This document shows positions 1 through 8,521 of a stretch of 64,000 nucleotides of DNA, piece by piece. The stretch covers positions 248,001-312,000 of the forward strand of contig NZ_RQER01000007.1 of assembly GCF_004770615.1 (NCBI RefSeq), in the 5' to 3' direction. The stretch is from Leptospira langatensis. GTDB taxonomy: Bacteria > Spirochaetota > Leptospiria > Leptospirales > Leptospiraceae. Below the pieces are notes generated by a model. That model made no database searches, was not told the DNA's origin, and saw only the letters and a list, made by a program, of their open reading frames with translations. The translations under genes and the position numbers were made by a program. Positions within the stretch are counted from its first letter, which is position 1. Each line of letters opens with the position of its first letter.

Positions 1-128
1 GCGGTGGCGGCGGAGGTTGGACCTCTTGGGGATCCGGCGGAGGTGGGAGCTGGGGATCTTCTTCCGGCGGTTCCTTCGGTGGTGGTGGCGGAGATTTTGG
101 AGGAGGCGGGTCCTCTTCGGACTGGTAA
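1..128 (+). CDS. C-terminal end of a glycine-rich TPM-domain (YgcG-like) protein, partial
   Basis: The reading frame is open from the window edge to TAA at 126-128. It encodes about 41 residues made almost only of Gly, Ser and Trp and ends in Ser-Ser-Ser-Asp-Trp. A Gly/Ser-rich tail of this kind is the usual end of YgcG-type TPM-domain membrane proteins. The next gene, which begins directly at the stop codon, also encodes a TPM domain. The identification is inference from the tail and the neighbour, because the TPM domain itself lies outside the window. Confidence 0.7.
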   Translation, partial: GGGGGWTSWGSGGGGSWGSSSGGSFGGGGGDFGGGGSSSDW

Positions 129-689
129 ATGATCATGGCTCGTAATTCTTCTCGAATAACTAGACTCTTTCAAAATTCCTGGGCCGGGCTCAGGGATTCC
201 TTTCGGATCGGTGATTGGCATCTATCAGGTTTTAGTTTATTACGAAAATATTTTAGTTCTAAGGACCTGAAAGAGATCAAGTCTGCTGTTACCGATTCTG
301 AAAAATCCCATAGAGGTGAGATCCGGATCGCGATCGAAACCAAGCTTTCCCTATATCAGGTCTTGTTCGGCAAGACAGCAAAAGAGAGATCCGTGGAAAT
401 GTTCTCCTTCTTACGGGTCTGGGACACCGAAGAGAACACAGGCATACTGGTCTATTTGCTTCTATCTGAAAAGAAGATCCTTATCTTAGCGGATAGAGGG
501 ATCTATAAGAAGATCGGACAGGATCGATTGAATGAGATCTCTCATAAGATTGGGACAGGACTCAAGTCTGGAAAAGCCAAAGAAGCAATAGTAGAAGGGA
601 TCCGAGAATTGAGTTCGGATCTAAAGAAACATTTTCCTGCCAAGGGAAAGAATCCGAACGAACTGCCGGATGAACCTTTCATTGTCTGA
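129..689 (+). CDS. TPM-domain protein (second of a pair)
   Basis: This 186-residue protein matches the soluble TPM fold from about residue 40 to 170: a stretch of Lys/Glu-rich helix, a 'GEIRIAIE' strand, a 'RVWDTEENTGILVYLLLSEKKILILADRGI' type core and a helix-rich end. There is no signal peptide or membrane span, unlike the preceding gene product. Its ATG directly abuts the stop codon of the upstream glycine-rich gene (TAA-ATG), so the two are probably co-translated. TPM-domain pairs of one membrane-anchored and one soluble protein are common in Leptospira and other bacteria. The biochemical role is not settled, and no phosphatase or chaperone activity should be assumed. Confidence 0.8.
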   Translation: MIMARNSSRITRLFQNSWAGLRDSFRIGDWHLSGFSLLRKYFSSKDLKEIKSAVTDSEKSHRGEIRIAIETKLSLYQVLFGKTAKERSVEMFSFLRVWDTEENTGILVYLLLSEKKILILADRGIYKKIGQDRLNEISHKIGTGLKSGKAKEAIVEGIRELSSDLKKHFPAKGKNPNELPDEPFIV

Positions 690-792
690 TCTTCAACAAT
701 GTTTATCGGATCGATCGTTTCGTATTTAAAGGGATCAGACTTTGATCCGAACGAAAGCTGTTGATCCCCAGGATGGGGATCGAGATAAAGCA

Positions 793-1191
793 TTAGAAAC
801 TTCTAATCTTATTTACCATGGAGTAGAGGCCGTTCCTGCGACTCATGGAAAGATGTTTGTCCAGACCGATCTCTTTTAGGAAATCCAAGGAAGCGGAGCG
901 GATCTCATCTCTCGTCCTTCCGGAAAATACTCGGAGCAATAAGGCGATCATTCCTTTGGTGATTGCGGAATCGCTATCGGCTTGGATAAACAGTTTGCCT
1001 TCCTTTTCTTCCGGAACCACCCAGACCCTGGATTGACATCCTGGCACCAATCTGTCTTCGGTCTTCAGATTGGAAGACAAAGGAGGAAGTTCGTCCCCGA
1101 TCTCGATCAGCATCTGGTAACGTTCTTCCCAATCGGCGGCTTCCGAAAATTCTTCTATGATCTCCTTTTGAGCTTCTTCCAGACTGGGCAT
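793..1191 (-). CDS. sufE: SufE-family cysteine desulfurase sulfur acceptor
   Basis: This 132-residue cytosolic protein has the SufE fold from N- to C-terminus. The motif 'VPGCQS' places the sulfur-accepting Cys at about residue 52. It is followed by the beta-hairpin of SufE and the C-terminal '[12 protein letters not shown]' helix, which matches the family 'S.sRrNGl..m' signature. SufE takes persulfide from SufS and passes it to the SufBCD scaffold during Fe-S cluster assembly. Length is normal for the family. No suf genes are visible nearby, so it appears to be a stand-alone gene. Confidence 0.9.
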   Translation of the reverse strand: MPSLEEAQKEIIEEFSEAADWEERYQMLIEIGDELPPLSSNLKTEDRLVPGCQSRVWVVPEEKEGKLFIQADSDSAITKGMIALLLRVFSGRTRDEIRSASLDFLKEIGLDKHLSMSRRNGLYSMVNKIRSF

Positions 1192-1315
1192 TTGCTTCCT
1201 CTAAGGCGTTTCTTCTAAACTAAAAAGAAGGCCTCGGAGGTAAAACAAAAATACCCGAATGCTTGCGAAACTTGGGCAGTGTAGAATTTTCTCATAGGAC
1301 CCTTGTTCTATTTTC

Positions 1316-2200
1316 CTAATTCTTCTTGAACCAACGGTTTCTTGCGAATCTAAACAAGAAGAAGGCTCCGGTCGCCAGAATAAGGAAAGGAATGCTGTAG
1401 ATCAAAAGCACGATCAGCCTCAAGAATAGTTCGATCAGATCCGTGAACACATCCTTGAAATTCGGCACTTCCACGCCTTTCGGTTTTTCCGGTCCGTCGA
1501 TTCGAATGCTGATCTTTGCCCATTGCACTCTGTCCAAGATCTTCCATTTCTCGAACTCAGCAGAGTCCGCCGCATCTTCCGATTGTCCTAAAAGTTCTTC
1601 CGCCTCTACCGCACCCTTAGAAGGCAAACGGGAAACAAGTTCTCCTCGTCTCACCATTCTGGTTTTCTCTCTGCGAGCATGGATCTTTTCCAATTCGAAA
1701 GCTTCCGTATGATCCTCTACTTGGATATTCTCATGAGTAAGAGTACCTAACTTGTCCAATTCTAAAAGCACTTGGTATAAGTCGGAAGATTTCACATGGA
1801 TTACCACGGTCATCGTGGGAGAAGATACATCCAGATAGGTATCGAAGTTTGTGCTTTGGACAAAACCGTATTTGTCGGAAAGCTGTAAAAGAAATCTTCG
1901 AGCGGCGCCGAAATCCTTGGTTTGGAAGGCAAGATCTACTTTATATTCCAATAATCTTCCGATCTTTAATGTTCCCGTCTTTGCGGAGAAGAAGGGCTTG
2001 AACTGTTCCTGAGTTCCATCCGCGTCCTTGCCGGTCTTCAGATCGTCCAAGGCTTCTTTTTCGCGGTAAACCGCCGAAGGAGTAGGTGTACTCTTCTTTG
2101 CGGACTCGCCTGCTACAGCGCTTTGCTCCTCGTTCTGCTTTTCTCCCTTACATACGATTAAGGCAGACAATAGAAAGAGGAAGATCAGGGATTTTTTCAT
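1316..2200 (-). CDS. DUF4349-domain lipoprotein
   Basis: This 294-residue protein starts with a short basic and hydrophobic signal and a loose spirochaetal lipobox ending at Cys17 ('LIVC'). A low-complexity linker runs to about residue 70. The middle has the DUF4349 pattern: 'FGAARRFLLQLSDKYGFVQ', the paired strand 'TMTVVIHVKSSDLYQVLLELDKLG', and a charged coiled-coil-like helix. A single membrane span at about 255-288 precedes a basic end. DUF4349 proteins are membrane-bound and of unknown role. A good Shine-Dalgarno sequence (AGGAG about six bases before ATG) supports the start. It appears to be transcribed alone. Confidence 0.8.
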   Translation of the reverse strand: MKKSLIFLFLLSALIVCKGEKQNEEQSAVAGESAKKSTPTPSAVYREKEALDDLKTGKDADGTQEQFKPFFSAKTGTLKIGRLLEYKVDLAFQTKDFGAARRFLLQLSDKYGFVQSTNFDTYLDVSSPTMTVVIHVKSSDLYQVLLELDKLGTLTHENIQVEDHTEAFELEKIHARREKTRMVRRGELVSRLPSKGAVEAEELLGQSEDAADSAEFEKWKILDRVQWAKISIRIDGPEKPKGVEVPNFKDVFTDLIELFLRLIVLLIYSIPFLILATGAFFLFRFARNRWFKKN

Positions 2201-2407
2201 TTGCTTCTCCTAAGTGATCCCGGATGGCCTTAAGTCGACGATCCGTATATAGCTCCTTCTTAGAAACAAGTTGAGAGTAATTTCTTTCCCGATTTTACCA
2301 AAAATCGACTCCCTTCCTAGAAAGAACGATATGACGCAAAGAGGCGCATAAGGGCAGCAAGGCCGATTTATTCCTTTAAGAATGAAAAGGCTTGCCTTTC
2401 CTAGCTT

Positions 2408-2456
2408 CGCTTTTATAAAAGTTTCATCATTGGAAAGGAAAACTTTTATGAAAGCG
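2408..2456 (+). promoter_or_regulatory. Hairpin that encloses the ribosome binding site of the TauD-like gene
   Basis: Arms 2408-2424 and 2440-2456 are complementary over 17 positions, with one pair being a U-G wobble. The 15-base loop contains GGAAAGG (2432-2438), the likely Shine-Dalgarno sequence. The start codon ATG 2448-2450 lies in the 3' arm. In RNA this would bury the start codon while exposing the binding site. Seen directly; regulation is inference. Confidence 0.6.
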
Positions 2457-3575
2457 AGCCTCGCCTCTAAGTCCGAAAAATCGAAAATAAAAAAAGTTTC
2501 CCCTAACAAGGCTAAGCCGAAAGGCATAGGCCGAGTAGAAAGATCCTTCTTCCCGGGAAAGGAACTTCCACGTATCTATACTCCGGGCGATACTGAGGCG
2601 CTCGAGCCAGGTTTCTTGCCGGCATGGATCTCTAAAAATAAAAAATCCGTCGATCAGGATCTTTTGGAATACGGTGCGATCTTGTTCCGAGGGTTTTCGG
2701 TCTCTTCTCCCCAAGAGTTCGAGGATGCGGCCTTAAGTTTAGATAAGAATCTAAAGACGGATTATTTGGGGACTTCTCCCAGAAATCGTATTACGAAATT
2801 TGTACATACTGCGAGCGAGCTTCCTCCACATTATCCGATCATGCAACATGCGGAGATGAGCTTTTTGGATCGGCCTCCTCGCAAGCTCATGTTCTTTTGC
2901 GCACTCGCCCCGAACGAAAACGGGGAAACTCCTCTCACAGATCTTAGAAAAGTATATGAGGAATTAGAGCCCGGCCTCTTAAAGAAATTCGAATCCAAGG
3001 GAGTGAAGTACATCCGAAAGTACGACGGTCCTAAGGCGTCCCGTTATAGTCTATGGAAGACGAAACGTTGGGATGAAATGTTTTCCACCACTGAAAAGAA
3101 AGAAGTGGAGAAGATCGCATCCAAACAACGCTTCCAAGTGGATTGGCTCGCAGAAGACGGACTCAAGCTCACGAACAAGCAAGTCGCAGTCAGGACGCAT
3201 CCTCAGGCTAAGACCAAGGCTTGGCATAATCATAGCCAGGTCTTCCATCCGGATGCGGCCAGGATCGAATATTCAAAAATCCTAAAACACCAAGCAAATC
3301 TCCGAAGCCTGATCCTGGCCGGAGTATTACAGGTCCTGACCTTTCTCAAAAAGAAACTGGTAGAGACCCAGGATCTGGATACGAATGTGGAATTCGGGGA
3401 CGGAACTCCGATCAGCACAAGCGAGCTAAAGAAAGTCAGCGAAGTCTTTTGGAGGAACCTGTCGGTATTCTCCTGGCAAAAAGGCGATATATTACTGATC
3501 GATAATTATTCCGTTTCGCATGGGAGACTACCCTTCTCCGGACCAAGAGAGATCCTAGTCACTTGGACGGATTGA
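2448..3575 (+). CDS. TauD/TfdA-family (SyrP-like) Fe(II)/2-oxoglutarate dioxygenase
   Basis: The start at 2448 is preferred over an in-frame ATG at 2382 because GGAAAGG lies about nine bases upstream. The extra 22 residues from 2382 are encoded by the left arm of a hairpin. The 375-residue product has the jelly-roll dioxygenase features: the His-x-Glu iron ligands in 'QHAEMSF' (about residues 134-136), the distal His in 'SHGRLPF' (about 358) and the 2-oxoglutarate-binding Arg in 'GPREILV' (about 367). A middle 'AVRTHPQAKTKAWHNHSQVFHPD' region is typical of SyrP-like members. The substrate is unknown. A transporter of the bile acid:Na+ symporter family begins five bases downstream, so the two probably form an operon. 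Confidence 0.87.
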   Translation: MKASLASKSEKSKIKKVSPNKAKPKGIGRVERSFFPGKELPRIYTPGDTEALEPGFLPAWISKNKKSVDQDLLEYGAILFRGFSVSSPQEFEDAALSLDKNLKTDYLGTSPRNRITKFVHTASELPPHYPIMQHAEMSFLDRPPRKLMFFCALAPNENGETPLTDLRKVYEELEPGLLKKFESKGVKYIRKYDGPKASRYSLWKTKRWDEMFSTTEKKEVEKIASKQRFQVDWLAEDGLKLTNKQVAVRTHPQAKTKAWHNHSQVFHPDAARIEYSKILKHQANLRSLILAGVLQVLTFLKKKLVETQDLDTNVEFGDGTPISTSELKKVSEVFWRNLSVFSWQKGDILLIDNYSVSHGRLPFSGPREILVTWTD

Positions 3576-3579
3576 ACGT

Positions 3580-4491
3580 ATGCAAGATTTCGATCTAGTT
3601 CGCTTAAACTTCAGCCCGAGTAGTCTATTCTTACTCAATATTTGTCTTGGGCTGATCATGTACGGCATCTCTCTGGAACTCAGTATTGCCGATTTCACGA
3701 ATCTGAGAAAACAACCCAAGGCCGCCATGATCGGATTATTCTCCCAATTGGTCTTATTGCCTGCGGTGACTCTGGGGCTTTTGTACATCCTAAAACCTCA
3801 TCCGGGTTTGGCTTTGGGAATGATCCTTGTCGCCGCTTGTCCCGGCGGGAATATGTCCAACTTCATTACCTTACTTGCCAAAGGGAATGTGCCTCTTTCC
3901 ATTTCCCTGACAGCAACGACTACAGTGCTTGCCTGGTTTTTTACTCCCTTCAATTTCTTTTTCTGGGGAAGGCTCTACTCTCCTGCAGCGGATCGTCTGA
4001 AGGAGATCAGCCTAAACCCGGTGGATCTAATCCTTTCCATTTTTCTAATATTGCTTTTGCCCTTACTCTTAGGAGCGCTTACAAACCGTTTCTATCCGAA
4101 GCTGTCCAGCGTATTAAAGAAACCGATGAGAATAGGATCCACTGTGCTACTAGGGATCTTTATTCTACTCGCTCTTATAGGCAACTGGAGGTCCTTTCTA
4201 GAATATGGACCCACTCTGTTCTGGTTGGTCCTTCTTCATAACGGCTCCGCATTGACGGCAGGATATCTGGCCGCTTGGATGGGAGGACTTGCGCAAAAGG
4301 AAAGAAAGACGATCGCTTTAGAGACCGGCCTTCAAAACTCGGGACTCGGGCTGATACTCATCTTTACCTTCTTCCAAGGATTAGGCTCCATGGCATTGAT
4401 TGCCGCTTGGTGGGGAGTCTGGCATTTGATCAGCGGACTGGCACTCGCGAGCATCTGGGGAAGGGAAAAAATTCCCCAAACATCGACCTAG
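3580..4491 (+). CDS. Bile acid:sodium symporter family (BASS) transporter
   Basis: This 303-residue integral membrane protein has about nine or ten hydrophobic segments. The BASS signature 'CPGGNMSNF' sits in the N-terminal half, and the matching crossover helix 'ALETGLQNSGLG' sits in the C-terminal half; these two broken helices form the sodium-binding crossing in the family. The substrate could be a small organic acid, since bacterial BASS proteins carry pantoate, pyruvate and similar compounds as well as bile acids. It follows the TauD-like gene at four bases and should be co-transcribed with it, so transport of that enzyme's substrate or product is a reasonable guess only. Confidence 0.85.
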   Translation: MQDFDLVRLNFSPSSLFLLNICLGLIMYGISLELSIADFTNLRKQPKAAMIGLFSQLVLLPAVTLGLLYILKPHPGLALGMILVAACPGGNMSNFITLLAKGNVPLSISLTATTTVLAWFFTPFNFFFWGRLYSPAADRLKEISLNPVDLILSIFLILLLPLLLGALTNRFYPKLSSVLKKPMRIGSTVLLGIFILLALIGNWRSFLEYGPTLFWLVLLHNGSALTAGYLAAWMGGLAQKERKTIALETGLQNSGLGLILIFTFFQGLGSMALIAAWWGVWHLISGLALASIWGREKIPQTST

Positions 4492-4496
4492 ACAAG

Positions 4497-4610
4497 TTGA
4501 TCACACGAAATACGATCAAATAGATAATGGAATTTCTACGATCCGATAAAATGCAATTGCGTCGGTTATCAATTGCACTAGTCCAAAAGGATCTTACAGA
4601 TAGTGATCAA
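4497..4610 (+). promoter_or_regulatory. Nested inverted repeats upstream of the isomerase gene
   Basis: TTGATCAC at 4497-4504 and GTGATCAA at 4603-4610 form 8-base inverted arms across the whole intergenic space, and a second GATCAA lies near 4514. A further pair, TGCAATT and AATTGCA, is centred near 4563. The start codon at 4613 follows directly and has no good Shine-Dalgarno sequence. The role is unknown. Confidence 0.35.
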
Positions 4611-4612
4611 AT

Positions 4613-5218
4613 ATGAATCCATCTAAGCCAATTCTTTCTTTCTGGTTCGAATTCTCGAGCACCTACTCGTATTTGAGCGCAGGTAGGATCCGATCCGTAT
4701 GTGAGAGAGAAGGGATCGAATTCGAATGGAAACCTTTTCTACTCGGACCCATTTTTAAAGAACAAGGAATGTCCGATTCTCCCTTCAATCTATTCCCTAC
4801 AAAAGGAAGATATATGTGGAAGGATATGGAGAGAAAGACTAAGAAATACGGATTGCCCTTCCGCAAACCGGATATCTTTCCTCGGAATGGGCTCAAGGCA
4901 GCGAGAATAACGACTGCCTTCTTAGATCAGCCTTGGATAGAGGAATTTATTTTAGAAATTTATAAATTAGAATTTTCTCAGAATGTAGACATCTCCGACA
5001 AGATTGCCCTTTCCAATCTATTAAATTCGCTAGGGCAGAATGCCGAAGAGATCCTTCTTCTTTCCGAATCCGCGGAAAACAAAGAGCTCCTTCGTAAAAA
5101 TACCGAAGAAGCTTCCATCCTAGGCATCTTTGGCGCACCTAGCTTCATTGTGAACAGAGAACTATTCTGGGGAGATGACCGTTTAGAAGACGCAATCGAG
5201 TTCTTAAAAAGAACCTAA
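4613..5218 (+). CDS. 2-hydroxychromene-2-carboxylate isomerase (DsbA/GST-kappa family)
   Basis: This 201-residue protein has the thioredoxin-like DsbA fold with an all-alpha insertion. The N-terminus 'SFWFEFSSTYSYLSA' carries the Ser that replaces the redox Cys in HCCA isomerases and binds glutathione. The segment 'KPFLLGPIFKEQGM' and the closing 'LGIFGAPSFIVNRELFWGDDRLEDA' with its cis-Pro are highly typical of the family. The known reaction is glutathione-dependent isomerisation of 2-hydroxychromene-2-carboxylate in naphthalene breakdown, but many genomic members have unknown substrates. It stands alone between a transporter gene and a convergent dioxygenase gene. Confidence 0.85.
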   Translation: MNPSKPILSFWFEFSSTYSYLSAGRIRSVCEREGIEFEWKPFLLGPIFKEQGMSDSPFNLFPTKGRYMWKDMERKTKKYGLPFRKPDIFPRNGLKAARITTAFLDQPWIEEFILEIYKLEFSQNVDISDKIALSNLLNSLGQNAEEILLLSESAENKELLRKNTEEASILGIFGAPSFIVNRELFWGDDRLEDAIEFLKRT

Positions 5219-5359
5219 ACGAATCCAAGAAACGCTTCTTCACTATCGATCGCAATTCGAATCTCGGAATTACATTTAAGCTCCGATCGAAAATCCTTCT
5301 TTCCTATTGGATCAAGATTGATTGGAGAATTCAAATCCTGATCCTGTCAAAGGATAAAG

Positions 5360-6259
5360 CTACTGGATCTTCAAACTCGTAAGAGAAACGGAACTTTGAA
5401 TGACATCGTTATAAAAGTGGATCTCTTCCTTCTCCTCTGCGAGAGCCATCGTATATAGCACAGGAAGATAATGTTCCGGAGTAGGAACGGCCATCTGCAC
5501 AGCAGTCCCCAGAGTCTGGTATGCGGATAGACTCTTTACATCTCGTTTCATAATTAAATCCTTGAAGGTCTCATTTGCATCCAAGGCCCAGTCTTGGGCA
5601 TGATCCTGGTTCTTCCAATCGTATAGACGGAGATTGTGAACTAGGTCGCCGCTGCCTACGATGAGTATTCCTTCTTCTCTTAATTTAGAAAGGGACTTTG
5701 CAAATTCATAATGCCAAGAAGCAGGCTTGGTCGCATCCAAACTCAATTGTAAAACAGGGATATTCGCCTTCGGATACATATTCCGAAGAACGCTCCAAGT
5801 ACCATGATCGAGGCCCCATTCATAATCCAATTGGATCTGGCCTTCTTCGTTCTTAGAAATGCGCTCCGCTAACTTTGGATCTCCCGGAGCAGGATACTGC
5901 ACGTTAAACAACTCTTGCGGAAAACCGTAGAAATCATGGATGGTGGGAGGAAATTCCATCGCGGTCACATATTGGCCTCGAGTGAACCAGTGTGCAGAAA
6001 TACAAAGAATTGCCTTAGGCTCCGGAAAATCTTTCACGCTATCGGCCCATGCGGTTGCAAACTCATTCGGACCAAGAGCGTTCATAGGACTTCCATGGCC
6101 TACAAAGAACACCGGCAGCTTTCCCATCTTTTTTTCTCCCTGCTTTCCTACTAAAATTTTTCCGAGCCCGAGTCCGCCGAGGACAAGTCCTCCAACGCCA
6201 AACAAGAACCCTTTCCTAGAAAGAAGGCCAGGTCTATCGGAAATTTTGAGTCCACTCAT
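5360..6259 (-). CDS. YgiD/LigB-type extradiol dioxygenase (DODA family)
   Basis: This 299-residue protein keeps the metal-binding histidines of class III extradiol dioxygenases in 'VGHGSPMNA', 'ISAHWFT', 'GSGDLVHNL' and 'TPEHYLPV'. Family members such as E. coli YgiD cleave catechol-type rings, for example L-DOPA. The first 40 residues are an extension with a hydrophobic stretch after 'LSRKGFL', a Tat-like or membrane-anchor signal that YgiD lacks, so the enzyme may be exported. An AGAAGG Shine-Dalgarno sequence six bases before ATG supports this long start. It is monocistronic. Confidence 0.87.
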   Translation of the reverse strand: MSGLKISDRPGLLSRKGFLFGVGGLVLGGLGLGKILVGKQGEKKMGKLPVFFVGHGSPMNALGPNEFATAWADSVKDFPEPKAILCISAHWFTRGQYVTAMEFPPTIHDFYGFPQELFNVQYPAPGDPKLAERISKNEEGQIQLDYEWGLDHGTWSVLRNMYPKANIPVLQLSLDATKPASWHYEFAKSLSKLREEGILIVGSGDLVHNLRLYDWKNQDHAQDWALDANETFKDLIMKRDVKSLSAYQTLGTAVQMAVPTPEHYLPVLYTMALAEEKEEIHFYNDVIQSSVSLTSLKIQ

Positions 6260-6361
6260 GGATGGCCTTCTCTTTTTCTTTTAGACGAGTTGTAACTCAA
6301 TTAATTACAAGATATTTTCCCCTCCTGGCGAAAAGAAAAATCCATTCGAAGATCCTGAAGA

Positions 6362-7411
6362 TCAGTGTCCTTTGTACAGCTCGAAGACTTTAGGACGGAT
6401 CCTGGATTTGGAGAAATGTTGGTTGGAAACGGTCTTTCCTTTTCTCATCTTCTTCTGCTCCGAAACCGGCAAGGAGATAATCGACTTACATTCTTCAGAA
6501 CAGCATCCGTCAAACTTCTCCGCACAGGATTCGCATTGGATGAATAGAATATGACAACCGGGATTTGCGCAGTTCACATGTCGATCGGACCGATTCTCGC
6601 ATTGGTGGCACTCACTTAGGATCTCTTCTCCGATCGCTTCTTGGAGTCGGCCATCGAATACGAAGTTCTTACCCTTGAACTTGGAATCCAGTCCCTTCTC
6701 CTTGATCTCAGAAGCGTAAGAAATGATCCCGCCGTGCAATTGATATACATTCTGAAAACCATGATGCTTCAGATAAGCCGAAGCCTTCTCGCAACGAATA
6801 CCGCCAGTGCAGTACATTACGATTTCCTTATCCTTCTTATCTTGGAGAAGGTCCAAGATCAAAGGCAATTCCTCTCTGAACGTATCGGATTGGGGAAGAA
6901 GAGCTCCCTCAAAATGTCCGATCTCCGACTCGTAATGATTTCGAACGTCCACAAGTACTGTGTTCGAAGAATCTAACTTTTGATTGAACTCTTCTGCAGA
7001 GAGATGAACTCCCACATTCGTAACATCGAAGCTATCGTCCTCTAAACCGTCGGCCACGATCTTACTTCGTACCCGAATGTCCAACTTCAAAAAAGAAGGA
7101 GAATTTTCCTCTACTGCGATCTTGAACGGGACATTTTTGAATTCAGGAATGGAGTCGATCTGATCTCGGAAGGCCTGAAAATTATGTTCCGGAACGCAAA
7201 GCTGAGCATTGATCCCTTCTCTTGCGATATAGATCCTTCCTAAAACACCCAGATCGTCCCAATTACGATAGAGAGAATTTCTAAGAGCCTGAGGATCTTC
7301 TAAGATCACGTACTTATAAAAAGAGATCGTAGTACGATGAAAATTCTCCGATTCCAGTTTCTTACGGAGAATATCCTTGCTATAAATATTATGAAGCGGT
7401 TTGCGTTTCAT
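6362..7411 (-). CDS. trhO: tRNA U34 hydroxylase TrhO (rhodanese family, YceA)
   Basis: The 349-residue protein has the three parts of TrhO: an N-terminal acylphosphatase-like domain ('[18 protein letters not shown]', residues 58-75), a central rhodanese domain with the active-site loop 'CTGGIRCEK' and Cys201, and a C-terminal Cys-rich zinc-binding tail (about 265-302) in the style of Cys-x2-Cys pairs. TrhO hydroxylates uridine 34 in tRNA to 5-hydroxyuridine. The C-terminal tail is longer than in short family members but common in the family. It lies alone, divergent from the AlkD-like gene. Confidence 0.92.
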   Translation of the reverse strand: MKRKPLHNIYSKDILRKKLESENFHRTTISFYKYVILEDPQALRNSLYRNWDDLGVLGRIYIAREGINAQLCVPEHNFQAFRDQIDSIPEFKNVPFKIAVEENSPSFLKLDIRVRSKIVADGLEDDSFDVTNVGVHLSAEEFNQKLDSSNTVLVDVRNHYESEIGHFEGALLPQSDTFREELPLILDLLQDKKDKEIVMYCTGGIRCEKASAYLKHHGFQNVYQLHGGIISYASEIKEKGLDSKFKGKNFVFDGRLQEAIGEEILSECHQCENRSDRHVNCANPGCHILFIQCESCAEKFDGCCSEECKSIISLPVSEQKKMRKGKTVSNQHFSKSRIRPKVFELYKGH

Positions 7412-7473
7412 TCCTAAAGCGACTCTTCTGAAAATAGGATTTGGCGGAACTTTTCTCTGGCAAGCCCAAAAAC

Positions 7474-7487
7474 GTAGGAGTTCCTAC
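7474..7487. repeat. Short GTAGGA..TCCTAC palindrome, related to the ends of the 163-nt repeat
   Basis: On the minus strand this reads GTAGGAACTCCTAC, which can fold as a 5-bp stem with an AACT loop. It shares GTAGGAAC with the ends of the two structured repeats at 36310 and 39059. It lies between two divergent genes, in the 5' region of trhO. It could be a solo repeat end or chance. Confidence 0.4.
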
Positions 7488-7546
7488 CTAATTGCGAGGC
7501 TTTTCACCTTCTTCTATAATGCTTGCCATTTTAAGGATCGGATCGG

Positions 7547-8341
7547 ATGACTTTTCTCATGCCCAAGGCCCCTTCTCCCAGACCAAAGACTTCCTCCAAA
7601 GCCAAATCCGCATCTAAACTTCCGGGAGAAGATTCTACTGCGCGGGACTTGCTGCAAGAGATCCGTTCCTATGCGGATCCGAAAAAGGTGCCCATCCTTT
7701 CCAGCTTCTTCAAAACAGGAAAGGGACAGTATGGAGAAGGAGATCTATTCCTTGGGATCCAAGTGCCTCCTCTTCGAAAACTCTCCAAGAAATACAGAGG
7801 ACTTCCCCTCTCCGAATTACAAAAGGTAGTAAGCTCCAAATATCACGAGGAAAGATTGGCCGGGTTCTTTGTACTCTGCGAGACCTTCCAAAAATCGACC
7901 GAAGAGGATCGAAAGAAGTTACACGAGTTCTATCTCAAAAACATGAAATACGTGAATAATTGGGATCTAGTCGACCTAAGCGCAAGGGATATGATCGGAG
8001 AGTATCTCATCGATAAGGATAGAAAGCTTCTCTATAAACTCGCTCGATCCAAGGACCTATGGGAGAAGAGGATCTCGATGATTGCCACGTATGCATTCAT
8101 CAGAAAGGGAGACTACGCGGATACCTATAAGATCGCGGAGATACTACTGCGTGACAAAGAAGATCTGATCCATAAAGTTGTTGGCTGGATGTTAAGAGAA
8201 GCAGGCAATCGGGACCTGAATTCTGAGATCGATTTCTTGGATAAACATGCCGCAACGATGCCAAGGACCATGCTTAGATACGCGATCGAGAAATTCCCCG
8301 AGAAGTTGAAGAAGAAATATATGCTGGCCGGCAAGAGTTAA
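7547..8341 (+). CDS. AlkD-family DNA alkylation repair protein
   Basis: After a basic, disordered N-terminus of about 30 residues the 264-residue protein is all helical HEAT-like repeats. The motif 'NNWDLVD' provides the Trp and catalytic Asp four residues apart as in AlkD, and 'GWMLREAG' provides the second aromatic residue of the pocket. AlkD removes bulky or cationic N3/N7-alkylated purines without flipping the base. A second in-frame ATG five codons in (7559) is a possible alternative start. It has no obvious operon partner. Confidence 0.87.
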   Translation: MTFLMPKAPSPRPKTSSKAKSASKLPGEDSTARDLLQEIRSYADPKKVPILSSFFKTGKGQYGEGDLFLGIQVPPLRKLSKKYRGLPLSELQKVVSSKYHEERLAGFFVLCETFQKSTEEDRKKLHEFYLKNMKYVNNWDLVDLSARDMIGEYLIDKDRKLLYKLARSKDLWEKRISMIATYAFIRKGDYADTYKIAEILLRDKEDLIHKVVGWMLREAGNRDLNSEIDFLDKHAATMPRTMLRYAIEKFPEKLKKKYMLAGKS

Positions 8342-8521
8342 GACTTCTTTAAAGCTATGCACCAAACCTAGCCCTGAATTCATGGAAGAAACGACTCATT
8401 TAGAGCTGAAGTCTATCTAGTCCGATCCGGACTCACGAAACCCTCGAAGATCCAAGCTCTCCTCCTAAAACCGCAAAATCGCAAATTAGGCAAGAAATCA
8501 TGTCGATCCCGGAGACCATTC

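Noticed and set aside
2382..2447. Upstream in-frame ATG for the TauD-like gene
   Set aside because: These 22 codons form one arm of a hairpin and the ATG at 2448 has the better binding site.
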